A DNA stretch of 64,000 nucleotides from JAFGHJ01 sp964534175 (GCA_964534175.1 CAZHNS010000002.1:1-64000); one strand, 5' to 3'. Shown: positions 25,923-34,476, counted from the first letter of the stretch. The notes: generated by a model from the letters alone, not told the origin. Translations and numbers: made by a program.

Positions 25923-26469
25923 ACCTTTCTTAGCAGCTCTTTTAATACGAATATTAGGAGCAACCTGGAAAATAGAATTTAAGGGATTATCTCTTATAAA
26001 AAAGTATTCTCCACGAATCTTTTATGTATTCTGGCATGAAAACATGTTGCCCCCACTATTTACACACAGAGGAAGAAGAGTGGGGGTTATTGTTAGCCCA
26101 AGTAGAGACGGAGAACTTATGAGCAGAGTATTAAAGCTTTTCGGCTTTAAAGTCTTTCGAGGGGACACAAAATCGAAAGGCAGCCAAGCTTTGATAAAAC
26201 TAATAAGATATGGCAATAAGGGTTTTGAAATCGCCATCACTCCAGACGGACCAGTAGGACCAAGGAGAAAAGCAAAAAAAGGTGTATTGTATATAGCTAG
26301 GAGATCCGGGCTGCCAATCTTTGCAGTATCAATTGAAGCTCATCCCTGTATTCGTTTCTCTTCCTGGGACAAATTCATGTTACCTCTTCCTTTTGCAAAA
26401 ATTCGGATTTCGATGAAAGGACCCATAAAAAATCCGACTATTGAAACACTGGAGAATTATCTCTCATAA
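25882..26469 (+). CDS. DUF374 family acyltransferase
   Basis: DUF374 proteins are membrane-associated acyltransferases related to LpxL/PlsC and are linked in some bacteria to lipid A acylation. The motifs fit: an N-terminal hydrophobic helix, FWHENMLP (HxxxxP region), SPSRDGELMSRVL, RGDTKSKGSQAL and TPDGPVGPRRKAK. Length 195. The 41-base overlap with lpxB suggests coupled translation. A next-step role in lipid A acylation is the natural reading of the neighbourhood. Confidence 0.9.
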   Translation: MIGSLIKSFLWLIEPFLAALLIRILGATWKIEFKGLSLIKKYSPRIFYVFWHENMLPPLFTHRGRRVGVIVSPSRDGELMSRVLKLFGFKVFRGDTKSKGSQALIKLIRYGNKGFEIAITPDGPVGPRRKAKKGVLYIARRSGLPIFAVSIEAHPCIRFSSWDKFMLPLPFAKIRISMKGPIKNPTIETLENYLS

Positions 26470-26517
26470 AAAAGTTCATTACTAACACAACTATAACGGA
26501 AAATTTATTGATATCTA

Positions 26518-28299
26518 TCAGGAGTTTGAATCTTTAAATTGAATATCATAAAGTTTTCTATACAAACCATTTTTTCGTAACAACGTCTCATGTGTCCCTT
26601 CTTCCAGGATACGGCTTTCGTTTAAAACAACAATCCTGTCCGCATTAATTACCGTTGAAAGTCTATGAGCAATTATTACCGCTGTTCTCCCATAAAGTAA
26701 CTCCTCCATTGCATCTCGAATTAACTTTTCGGATTTTGCATCAAGAGAAGAAGTCGCTTCATCTAAAATCAAAATCGGAGAATCTTTAAGCAAAGCCCTG
26801 GCAATTGCAATCCTCTGTTTCTCTCCACCGGAGATCCTTCCCCCTTTTTCTCCAATATGAGTATTTAAACCCTGCGGCATACGCTCAATTAAATATTCTA
26901 AATGGCTTTTTTTAATAACCTCCTGTAATTCTTCCTCAGAAGCATCTATTTTCCCATATTTAATATTATTCCTGATGGAATCATTAAATAATAACACATC
27001 CTGAGGTACCATGCCTATTTTACTGCGAAGGCTCCGAAGAGTATATTCTTTTACATCCTTTCCGCCTATCTCTACTTTACCTTCCTGCAAATCAAAAAAC
27101 CTTGGAATAAGTTGAACCAGTGTCGTCTTGCCCGAACCTGAAGGGCCAACCAAGGCCAGCGTTTCTCCTTTTTTTATCTCTAAATTTATATTATTCAAAG
27201 CATAGCTTTTGCTATCATAAGAAAAGGAGACTCCGACAAATTTAATTGAAGATTTAAAAGAATCAAAGGTAAGTTTCCCCGAATCTTTTATTGTTTCAGT
27301 TGCTTCAATTACCTCAAGGGCACTCTCAATAGAAGTTAACCCATGCTGAAGGTCACCATAGGCTAAATTTATCTGTCGGGCAGGCTGCTGAAGGAGAACT
27401 GCACAACCAAGAAACATGAGAAACTTATCGGGTGTTATAAACCCTTTAACAATCAAAAACCCTCCAAACACCAGTATAATACCCGCAAAAATTGCTCCTA
27501 AAAATTCTGATGAAACAGGCAATAGACTACCTATCAAATGGCTCTTTACGTAATTTTTCCGGTACTTATTCGATTCGTTCTTAAATTTATCGATTTCATA
27601 TTTTTCCATACCAAACAACTTTATTATCCTTATCCCATAGAGCATCTCGGAAGCCAATGTATTCAAAAAAGCTCTTTGCTTGCGAAGATTGGTGAATTGT
27701 CCACGAACTTTTTTCCCTATAAATTGCATAAAAAGAATAATAAAAGGAATAATTACAACAGACACCAAAAACAATCTCCAGGAAGCCCATAAAGCTAATC
27801 CTAAATATACAAGCAGGAGGAAAAGGTTACCTCCAAGGTCCATAATCCCCCTCTTTAGTGCAAATCGTATTTTTTCCGTATCATTTGTGATTTGAGAAAG
27901 AAGAGTCCCAGAATGAATCTTTGAGTGAAACATGTAAGAAAGCTCAGTCAGCCTTGTAAACATATCTACTCGTATATCAGCAATAGTCTTCTGTTCAAGA
28001 GTATCTGAAAGAAAATGCAGCAAAAGAGAAAAGGGAGCTTTTATTCCATATATTAGTACGAGAGAGAGCGCCAAACGCATTAGGGAATTAGTTCTTTCTC
28101 CGGACTTAATCCAATCGATAAGCCATCGCATAACACCCGGTCCGGCACTTGCATTTTTCTCACCGAAAATTGCCGATACAATGGGGTTTATCATACCTAT
28201 AGCAAATCCACTTAAAAGGGCTACGATTATCATAACAATTATAACCGCACTGAGTAAAGTCTTGTATTTAAAAAGATAAACCTTTAGTTTCTTTAACAT
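26518..28299 (-). CDS. msbA: MsbA-type ABC exporter (lipid A flippase candidate)
   Basis: A fused half-transporter of 593 residues: six TM helices in the first 320 residues, then the ATPase with Walker A GPSGSGKT (385-392), signature ISGGE (489-493), Walker B ILILDE (509-514) and H-loop His545. Half-transporters of this plan flip lipid A core or export peptides and drugs. Convergent with and next to lpxB/DUF374, which supports the lipid A role. A -10 TAAAAT lies 6 nt from the ATG with no Shine-Dalgarno, so its mRNA may be leaderless. Confidence 0.88.
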   Translation of the reverse strand: MLKKLKVYLFKYKTLLSAVIIVMIIVALLSGFAIGMINPIVSAIFGEKNASAGPGVMRWLIDWIKSGERTNSLMRLALSLVLIYGIKAPFSLLLHFLSDTLEQKTIADIRVDMFTRLTELSYMFHSKIHSGTLLSQITNDTEKIRFALKRGIMDLGGNLFLLLVYLGLALWASWRLFLVSVVIIPFIILFMQFIGKKVRGQFTNLRKQRAFLNTLASEMLYGIRIIKLFGMEKYEIDKFKNESNKYRKNYVKSHLIGSLLPVSSEFLGAIFAGIILVFGGFLIVKGFITPDKFLMFLGCAVLLQQPARQINLAYGDLQHGLTSIESALEVIEATETIKDSGKLTFDSFKSSIKFVGVSFSYDSKSYALNNINLEIKKGETLALVGPSGSGKTTLVQLIPRFFDLQEGKVEIGGKDVKEYTLRSLRSKIGMVPQDVLLFNDSIRNNIKYGKIDASEEELQEVIKKSHLEYLIERMPQGLNTHIGEKGGRISGGEKQRIAIARALLKDSPILILDEATSSLDAKSEKLIRDAMEELLYGRTAVIIAHRLSTVINADRIVVLNESRILEEGTHETLLRKNGLYRKLYDIQFKDSNS

Positions 28300-28305
28300 A
28301 TCTAC

Positions 28306-28334
28306 ATTTTAGTAAGAATAGAAGGAGAAAGCAA
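28306..28334 (-). promoter_or_regulatory. Leaderless-type promoter of the exporter gene
   Basis: On the minus strand: TTGCTT (28334-28329), 17-nt spacer, TAAAAT (28311-28306), then 6 nt to the ATG. Confidence 0.5.
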
Positions 28335-28624
28335 GAGCAAAAACTTACCCCCCACCCATCCTCCAGAATTAGCCACGAAGGCACTAAGACACAAAGAAGC
28401 ACAATATTTCTTAGTATTTAATTTTAAATTGCAAGTTGGAAATTGCAAATTGTAAATTTTAAAAACAGAATAAGGAAGCAGATTATCAGGATTTTATTTT
28501 TATTTTTTCCTTGAACCCTGGAAACCTTGAAACCTCGAAACCTAAATTAATACAGAAACATAAAGCTTTTTCCTTCCTAACTTCCTAACATTCCAACCTC
28601 CTAACTCACAAATCATAATATAAC
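28335..28624. repeat. Spacer filled with phrase-like repeats
   Basis: No gene. In order it holds a CACGAAGGCACTAAGACAC word, an AT-rich set of related words (AAATTGCAAGTTGGAAATTG), a run CCTGGAAACCTTGAAACCTC, and CCTAACTTCCTAACATTCC. The words are imperfect copies of each other and do not read as protein. Confidence 0.6.
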
Positions 28625-28652
28625 TTGACACTCATAGCGTTTCACTTATATT
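28625..28652 (+). promoter_or_regulatory. Promoter for the gene at 28711
   Basis: TTGACA (28625-28630), 16-nt spacer, TATATT (28647-28652); the leader is about 50 nt. Confidence 0.55.
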
Positions 28653-28710
28653 GATAATATCGATCTTGAAAAAATGTTTTGGATTTGTCGTATAAAAAGG
28701 AGATTTGTTA

Positions 28711-29403
28711 ATGAATAAAGTGAGGTTTAATATTTTTACTATCATTGGCTTATTCTTTTTGTTAGTTCCAACTATGCTATATGCACTTCCAACTGAAGGA
28801 TCTCTAATCAAAGCCTGGGAAAGCTTTCAGCAAAAAGACCCCAAAACAATTATCTTTGAAAAGGTTTCTAAAAACCGCTACCATTTTAAAACTGAACGTT
28901 TCCCCTTTGATGGGGAATTAAAAATCTTAAACGTTACCGTGGATGAACAAGCCTCAAGTTTTGAGGGTGGATTTATACTTGGTGTAGTGGAAGTTGAGCT
29001 TCTCAATTTACCAAAGGACTTTTTGGAGAAATATTCCTACAGTTATTCTGCGTGGATGCAGGATAATATACTATACTACGATACAGAGGAAGAAAAATGG
29101 TTGTCTGATGAGGAATATTACGGTAAAATGAAAGAAAAAATGCCTACTAATTTTCTCTTTGATATTCTCAACTATCTTCCATTTTTATTCTTGCTTTTTA
29201 TCATTGTCATTTTGATAATTGCCTTTAATGTACAACAAAAAAACAAAAGATACTTGAATTATGCCTATGACTTGAGTGAAAAACAGATGCAATTAATAGA
29301 AAAATCACATAAACTCGCACAAAAAAGTAATAAATTACTCGCCGAGATACTGAAGGAATTGAAGAAGGGAAGAAAAAGAAATAAAAAAAACACAAACTGT
29401 TAG
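28711..29403 (+). CDS. Exported protein with C-terminal membrane anchor, unknown function
   Basis: AAGGAG is 8 bases before the ATG at 28711, which decides the start over the TTG six bases upstream. A cleavable signal peptide (FFLLVPTMLYALP) is followed by a domain of about 120 residues, then a strong TM helix (FLFLLFIIVILIIAF) and a basic, coiled cytoplasmic tail. It matches no family I recognise; the plan resembles a small sensor or scaffold. Flanked on both sides by repeat-rich spacers. Confidence 0.65.
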   Translation: MNKVRFNIFTIIGLFFLLVPTMLYALPTEGSLIKAWESFQQKDPKTIIFEKVSKNRYHFKTERFPFDGELKILNVTVDEQASSFEGGFILGVVEVELLNLPKDFLEKYSYSYSAWMQDNILYYDTEEEKWLSDEEYYGKMKEKMPTNFLFDILNYLPFLFLLFIIVILIIAFNVQQKNKRYLNYAYDLSEKQMQLIEKSHKLAQKSNKLLAEILKELKKGRKRNKKNTNC

Positions 29404-29615
29404 TCTGTTGGTAGGTTAGTCAGTTGGGCTGTTTTTTAACCACCAACACACCAACCCACTATCACCAACAAAATTAGTAACAACAAATAGTACTAATAGC
29501 ACGAATATTTTTATTGTTCTACTAAATCCCAATCACTAAATCCAAAATTCTAAGTATTGCCACGGATTTACACGGATACGTATGGATTTTTTTTACTATT
29601 TAACTATTTCACAAT
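29404..29615. repeat. Spacer with phrase-like repeats
   Basis: No gene. Words such as TGTTGGTAGGTTAGTC, CCAACACACCAACCCAC, CACGGATTTACACGG and CTATTTAACTATTTCAC follow one another. Several recur at 20512, 31372 and 32120. Confidence 0.6.
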
Positions 29616-30149
29616 TTAACTATTTGACCTAGATTCGAAGAATCTATCGGCAGTTTTCCCGCTTACGTATTTACTGTCAACGAGGACTACTGATGTTTCG
29701 ATTTGCCTGTCGGGAATATTCCAGTATTTTTCGAGTAAAAAATCTTTTTCTTCGGTTGATACTAATCTATAACCGTGTTTATCGTAAAAACCTATCGCCC
29801 ACTTTGCTGCAGCCCAGGTTCCGACTAAAACCGGTTTGTCGGTTTTAGTTTTTAAAAAACTCAACAATTTGCTTCCTATACCCTTATTTCTTTCCTTTGT
29901 TATAACGTAAGCATGCCTGATTAAAGTCACATCTTGGACATCTTGAATACCCATCACACCTATTAGCTTCCCATACTCTTCGAATCCGTAAAAGTTGACA
30001 CCGCTTGCGATTTCGCCTCTAAGGTGATCCTTATCCATGTAAGGCTTATGATAGCAATCTTCAGGTATGAAACCGTCATACGCTTTGGCGGCGTCGTTAA
30101 TTATTTCATAGATTTCTTGAAAATCTTCTTCTCCGCATTTTCTTATCAT
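29616..30149 (-). CDS. GNAT-family N-acetyltransferase
   Basis: A single GNAT domain of 177 residues. The acetyl-CoA loop RNKGIGSKLLSFL follows a beta strand (VTLIRHAYVI), and the typical C-terminal motif is AAKWAIGFYDKHGYRLVS. The substrate is not predictable from sequence. No operon partner. Start chosen at the ATG at 30149; there is no good Shine-Dalgarno site. Confidence 0.88.
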   Translation of the reverse strand: MIRKCGEEDFQEIYEIINDAAKAYDGFIPEDCYHKPYMDKDHLRGEIASGVNFYGFEEYGKLIGVMGIQDVQDVTLIRHAYVITKERNKGIGSKLLSFLKTKTDKPVLVGTWAAAKWAIGFYDKHGYRLVSTEEKDFLLEKYWNIPDRQIETSVVLVDSKYVSGKTADRFFESRSNS

Positions 30150-30230
30150 TACATACCTATTCCCAAAAATATTATGCTATTTTTAATCTTTATGTCAAGC
30201 TACATTGTTTGCAGGTTCTACATGTGAGAA

Positions 30231-30290
30231 ACATAGCTGACAGCTGACAGCCGACAGCTGACGGCAGAAAATCTCTGTGGTTAAAAATAG
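30231..30290. repeat. GCTGACAGC-word repeat tract
   Basis: Three imperfect copies of a 9-10 bp GCTGACAGC word, followed by a word of the TCTCTGTGGTT kind that also occurs at 32120. It lies just upstream of the promoter at 30309. Confidence 0.6.
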
Positions 30291-30308
30291 GGGTAGTGAG
30301 AAGGTTTC

Positions 30309-30336
30309 TTGACAGTATGTATGCTTTGCCTATATT
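30309..30336 (+). promoter_or_regulatory. Leaderless-type promoter of the radical SAM gene
   Basis: TTGACA (30309-30314), 16-nt spacer, TATATT (30331-30336), then 6 nt to ATG 30343. The expected start of transcription falls on the A of the ATG. Confidence 0.65.
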
Positions 30337-30342
30337 GAGATT

Positions 30343-31371
30343 ATGGATAATAAACTACGAATACCCAAACCGGTTTCGGCAGGAATATTACTGTCGTATA
30401 AGTGCAGCAGTGAATGTAAACACTGCATTTATTTTTCCTCTCATCGCTGTGATGCTGACTGGATGTCATTAGAAGAAGGAGAAAAAATTCTTACCAAACT
30501 CTCCGGAAATATTCTTGGGAGTCAATTTGGTGATGAAGCAATAGGTGTAAATTCCGGCATCCATTTCACCGGTGGGGAACCTTTCCTCAATTTTGATCTA
30601 TTGCTTAATTTGACAAAAATTGCGCATAAGCTTCATATCCCTTCAATATTTGTTGAAACAAATTGTTTCTGGGCTAAAGATGATAACTCTGCGAGAGAGA
30701 AACTTAAAGCTCTAAAGAACGCAGGGCTTCTTGGTATGCTAATTAGTGTAAATCCTTTTTTGCTTGACCAGATACCTTTTGAAAAGACGGAAAGAGCCGT
30801 TCGAATAGGTAGAGAAATTTTCGGGAAAAATGTGATTGTTTATCAGCAATTTTTCTATGAGCAATTCAGAAAGCTTGGTATAAATGGTACTTTACCTCTT
30901 CAGGATTATCTCACACAATACTCCTATTATCTAAATTTTATCGAGTTATTACCAATGGGTAGGGTTTGTTATACACTGGGGCCATTATTTATGAGATATC
31001 CTGCCAAGAAATTCTTTGGGATTTCATGTATAGACGAAATAACGAGAGACTGGCACGTTCATATCGATAATTATTATAACTATATACCTGGATTTTGTAG
31101 CGGAATTTCACTTGGTAACGTACGAAATATGGATTCTATTTCGGGTGAGATAGATTTAAAAAACCATCCGATTCTTAGTGCATTATCTACCGATATAAAG
31201 AATCTGTATGATTTCGGGAAGTCGGAATTTAATTATAAAGAAAGAAAAGAAGGGTATATTTCAAAATGTCATCTTTGTTTCGATATAAGAAAATCTATTG
31301 CAGAACAGACCGAAGAGCTTAATGAACTTAAGCCCATGGAATTGTACCATCAAGCGGGATTGGAAGAATAG
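30343..31371 (+). CDS. Radical SAM protein
   Basis: The cluster-binding Cys motif is Cys21-x3-Cys25-x2-Cys28 (CSSECKHC), with FTGGEPFLNFDL as the SAM-binding GGEP motif. The C-terminal third has further Cys (GFCSG, KCHLCF) that could hold an auxiliary cluster. It belongs to a group of radical SAM proteins used for peptide or small-molecule modification, but no substrate peptide gene is apparent nearby. No Shine-Dalgarno; the promoter abuts the ATG. Stands alone between repeat-rich spacers. Confidence 0.85.
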   Translation: MDNKLRIPKPVSAGILLSYKCSSECKHCIYFSSHRCDADWMSLEEGEKILTKLSGNILGSQFGDEAIGVNSGIHFTGGEPFLNFDLLLNLTKIAHKLHIPSIFVETNCFWAKDDNSAREKLKALKNAGLLGMLISVNPFLLDQIPFEKTERAVRIGREIFGKNVIVYQQFFYEQFRKLGINGTLPLQDYLTQYSYYLNFIELLPMGRVCYTLGPLFMRYPAKKFFGISCIDEITRDWHVHIDNYYNYIPGFCSGISLGNVRNMDSISGEIDLKNHPILSALSTDIKNLYDFGKSEFNYKERKEGYISKCHLCFDIRKSIAEQTEELNELKPMELYHQAGLEE

Positions 31372-31702
31372 ATAAGTGTTTTTAGGGTTTTGGATTTAGG
31401 GGTTGGGATTTAGAATTTTGTTCGTGGTTTCAGACAAGCGTTCTCTGAATCCTAGATAAATAGAAAAATAGAGAAATAGTTGTCTCTTTTCCCCATTTCC
31501 CAATTCTCCCATTCTGCGATTATACTAAACCGGTCTACCGTCTTCGGTCATCCGTCTTTCATACCAACAGACCAACAGTCTAAACAATTCGTGTTATTTG
31601 TGTGTTTTGTTGTTCTTCTTTTTTAATTTTTGAATCTTGATTTGTAATTTTACTTTTTGATATTTGACTTTTACTTTTTAATCAGCAACGCTGCTTAAGC
31701 CC
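31372..31702. repeat. Long spacer of phrase-like repeats
   Basis: No gene in about 330 bp. It contains GGTTTTGGATTTAGGGGTTG, ATAGAAAAATAGAGAAATAG, CCCATTTCCCAATTCTCCC, ACCAACAGACCAACAG and ATTTGTGTGTTTTGTTG words, then AT-rich text of the TTTGAATCTTGATTTG kind. It ends at the class A promoter. Confidence 0.6.
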
Positions 31703-31732
31703 TTGACAGCTACCCCGCTTTTAGTGTATAAT
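31703..31732 (+). promoter_or_regulatory. Class A promoter for the small lipoprotein
   Basis: TTGACA (31703-31708), 18-nt spacer, TATAAT (31727-31732), with CCC before the -35 as in the island copies. It is the only class A site found outside the left accessory region. Confidence 0.75.
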
Positions 31733-31768
31733 ATATAAAAATTAGTTAGTTCGGAAAAGGAGGATATC

Positions 31769-32119
31769 ATAAAAAATATTAAAATATTGCTGTTGCTTTT
31801 ATTAACCTTACCAATATTCTTGATGAACTGCACAAGAGTGGAAACCGTAAAATACGACGAGATTGAGAGAACTCCAAAACCTGAAGATTTTCAAATAGAA
31901 GTATATACGGAAGCCGGAGCGCCAAGAGAATACAAGGTAATCGGAACAATATATGTTGACGCAAATATGAGTAATTCTGAAATAATTAAGAAAATAAAAT
32001 CTGAAGCAAAAGAAATAGGTGCAGACGCGATAGTCAATATGAAAAAATATGGGACATCAGGGATGAAACAACATTGGGGAGCAACAGCTATAGTTTGGAT
32101 TGATAAAAAACCAGAGTGA
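31769..32119 (+). CDS. Small lipoprotein, apparent ATA start codon
   Basis: AAGGAGG is followed after 5 bases by ATA, and the frame then reads KNIKILLLLLLTLPIFLMNC, an ideal lipoprotein signal with Cys21 lipidated. No ATG, GTG or TTG stands in a workable place: the TTG at 31787 falls inside the hydrophobic stretch. The sequence GGATATC before this codon also precedes the ATG at 11595. The mature part (about 90 residues) has IGTIYVDANMSNSEIIKKI and EIGADAIVNM, a pattern seen in small envelope lipoproteins. No function is known. Confidence 0.65.
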   Translation: MKNIKILLLLLLTLPIFLMNCTRVETVKYDEIERTPKPEDFQIEVYTEAGAPREYKVIGTIYVDANMSNSEIIKKIKSEAKEIGADAIVNMKKYGTSGMKQHWGATAIVWIDKKPE

Positions 32120-32351
32120 AATAGGGAAAAATAAAATTAAAATCTCTGTGTTCTCTGTGAGTTTGTTTTTTCTCTGTGCCCTCTGTGGTTAATATTTTAG
32201 TTAGGAGGTTAGGTGGTTGGGAAGTTAGAGGGTTAAAACAACAAAAAAAATCTTTGTGTTCTTTGCGTAAATTGCAGGTTTCGTGTTTTGAGTTTCGGGG
32301 GAAAAATAAAAAATTTAGTGTATTTAGTGTGTTTCGTGGTTTAATATTCTT
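32120..32351. repeat. Spacer with CTCTGTG-word repeats
   Basis: No gene. Runs of related words: TCTCTGTGTTCTCTGTGAG, TCTCTGTGCCCTCTGTGG, GTTAGGAGGTTAGGTGGTTG, CTTTGTGTTCTTTGCG, TTAGTGTATTTAGTGTG. It lies 3' of the small lipoprotein and 3' of murI. Confidence 0.6.
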
Positions 32352-33161
32352 TCAGTCTTTCAAATTCATCAGTTGAATCTCGCCGGGACGTTCTCCCAAG
32401 AAATTCACAACTGTTCGCTCGAAGTTTCTCGGTATATCCGAAAGATATATCTTAAGAGAACCCTCACTTTTGTTCCTTAAATCCTTATCATTTAAAAACT
32501 TCTCCAGAAGCAGTGCAGCTTCTTTTCCGGGTTCGATTATTGCAACATTATCCCCCACAACATCCTTTATCACTGAACAAAGCAAAGGATAATGGGTACA
32601 TCCTAATATTAAAGAGTCTATATTTTCTGCTATCAAAGGAGAAAGATATTTTTCCGCTATAAGAAGAGGAACCTCGCCCTCGGTCCAGCCTTCTTCTACG
32701 AGAGAAACAAAAAGAGGACAGGCTGCCGAGTAAATATTAATTCCTTCGAAATTATCTGCTATTCTTTTTTTAAAAGCTTCGCTCTCGATAGTTGCGTTTG
32801 TTCCTATTACCCCGACTTTCTCACTGTTTTTATTAGACAAAGCATTAACTCCCGGGTCTATCATACCTATGATAGGTATAGGAACTTCTTCTTTTAATTC
32901 ATCCAACGCGTTGGAAGAAACCGAAAAACAAGCCGAAACAATAACTTTAACTTTGAAACTCTGGAGAAAACGAATATCTTCCTTTGCAAAACGCAAAATG
33001 GTTTCCTTGGATTTAGTCCCGTAGGGTACTCTGGCACTATCACCAAAGTAAATAATTGTTTCTTCTGGTAATATTTTACGTATTTCTCTAACTACAGTAA
33101 GCCCGCCTATACCGGAATCGAAAACGCCTATGGGATCATGCTTATGTCCTTGATTTTGCAT
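32352..33161 (-). CDS. murI: Glutamate racemase MurI
   Basis: MurI makes D-glutamate for peptidoglycan. The fold motifs are present: IGVFDSGIGGLTVVREI, YFGDSARVPYG, and the second catalytic Cys188 in LGCTHYPLL. The first catalytic Cys78 is kept, but the usual CNT(A/V)S motif reads CFSVS, so the Asn and Thr that bind the substrate are replaced. Length 269, normal. Starts 20 bases before the stop of the amidase gene, so the three minus-strand genes smpB, amidase and murI form one unit. Confidence 0.93.
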   Translation of the reverse strand: MQNQGHKHDPIGVFDSGIGGLTVVREIRKILPEETIIYFGDSARVPYGTKSKETILRFAKEDIRFLQSFKVKVIVSACFSVSSNALDELKEEVPIPIIGMIDPGVNALSNKNSEKVGVIGTNATIESEAFKKRIADNFEGINIYSAACPLFVSLVEEGWTEGEVPLLIAEKYLSPLIAENIDSLILGCTHYPLLCSVIKDVVGDNVAIIEPGKEAALLLEKFLNDKDLRNKSEGSLKIYLSDIPRNFERTVVNFLGERPGEIQLMNLKD

Positions 33162-34476
33162 AAGCTTCTATACCCTCAACAATTGCATCGCAGGCTTTCT
33201 CCAAAAATTTGTTATCCAGCAGTTTTTTCCTGTCTTCAGGATGCGTCAAGAAAGCTATCTCAACTAAAACCGCCGGCATATAATTCAGGCGAAGGACATA
33301 AAAGTTTGCCTGCTTCAATCCTCTATTATAAAGATCGAGTTTTTGCACCATACTTTCCTGGATACAAATACCTGCTTGTTGTGATTCTTCCAGAAACTGA
33401 GTTTGAGCAAGATCATTCAATATGTAATCGAGTTCGGATAAACCTGCACCTTCTTTTGCTTCGAACCTGATCGCGGAGTTCTCGGTTGCCTCGACTGTTC
33501 TTGCCCAATCACTTCTTGCTGCCGACAGAAAGTATGTCTCGGCACCATTCATTGCCCTTTTATTGGGAGCTGCATTACAATGAATCGAAACAAAAAGGTC
33601 GGCCCTTGCCGAATCGGCAATTTTCGTTCTATCTTTTAAGGGAATAAATACATCCTCAGTTCTTGTCATTATTACATTATAATTTTTCCTTGCGAGCTTT
33701 GCGGCAATCTTCTTCGCCGCTTTCAAAACTATATCCTTTTCGAGAACGTTACTACATACTGCTCCCGGATCCTTTCCACCATGTCCCGGATCGATAACAA
33801 TGGTTTTTAAACTCCTTTCCACAAATGTTTTAACCTTAATGTTTAAGAATTTGCCATTTCTTATTGCGTCCATCGCAAGATTGTTTTTAACTTTAAAACG
33901 AAACTTTATAAAACCATCTCCCTTCTCGAATTTTATATCCTCTATTAAGCCTTTTGGAGAAACCTCTGCAATTTCTTTGTTATATATCGGATCAAAAATA
34001 ACCAAAACCCATTCGTCTTTAACCTTGTTAAAAAGATGTTTTAAAGTAGAAGAACATTCAATTTTAAAAATAGTACTGGACGGAGTAACCTCCCAATCAG
34101 TTTTACGGATATTCACTTTTGTTCCAACTTCGAGTATTCCTTGATTAAATTTAGCTTCCATATTCGTTAAACTCCCAAGAATCAGGGGCAATGAAGAAAC
34201 CGGAACATACAGATTGTTTCCTTTTTTCATTGGAGGTATCTCTGTCTGAAAAATATCCCGATTTACTTTTACAAAAGGATTATCAGGCATAATGGAAACA
34301 ATGTTTTCTTTTTGAATTGTTAAGATTTGCGTATTAAGATCCCAATAATAAGAAAAATCCATCTCCTCGAGCATTGAACCGCCATTTATATATTTATGTT
34401 GACCAATACTGTACTCATGGAATGTATGCATTTTTCCAGACAGGTTAACACTTAAAGAGAAAAAGAGAAAAATCAT
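33142..34476 (-). CDS. N-acetylmuramoyl-L-alanine amidase (Amidase_3)
   Basis: The C-terminal domain (from about residue 225) is a zinc amidase: IDPGHGGKDPG with His232, Glu246, SIHCNA with His299, and GAET; a final Glu is in VEIAFLTHPED. It cleaves peptide stems from peptidoglycan in the periplasm. The N-terminal part is beta-rich and includes text like a copper-amine-oxidase N-terminal/stalk domain (NLYVPVSSLPLIL), then an AMIN-like domain. A signal peptide with a short hydrophobic core starts the protein. The start overlaps the smpB stop by 4 bases. Confidence 0.93.
   Translation of the reverse strand: MIFLFFSLSVNLSGKMHTFHEYSIGQHKYINGGSMLEEMDFSYYWDLNTQILTIQKENIVSIMPDNPFVKVNRDIFQTEIPPMKKGNNLYVPVSSLPLILGSLTNMEAKFNQGILEVGTKVNIRKTDWEVTPSSTIFKIECSSTLKHLFNKVKDEWVLVIFDPIYNKEIAEVSPKGLIEDIKFEKGDGFIKFRFKVKNNLAMDAIRNGKFLNIKVKTFVERSLKTIVIDPGHGGKDPGAVCSNVLEKDIVLKAAKKIAAKLARKNYNVIMTRTEDVFIPLKDRTKIADSARADLFVSIHCNAAPNKRAMNGAETYFLSAARSDWARTVEATENSAIRFEAKEGAGLSELDYILNDLAQTQFLEESQQAGICIQESMVQKLDLYNRGLKQANFYVLRLNYMPAVLVEIAFLTHPEDRKKLLDNKFLEKACDAIVEGIEAYAKSRT

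Noticed and set aside
32176..32376. A 66-codon frame before murI's 3' end
   Set aside because: Made of the CTCTGTG-type repeats; no ribosome site.
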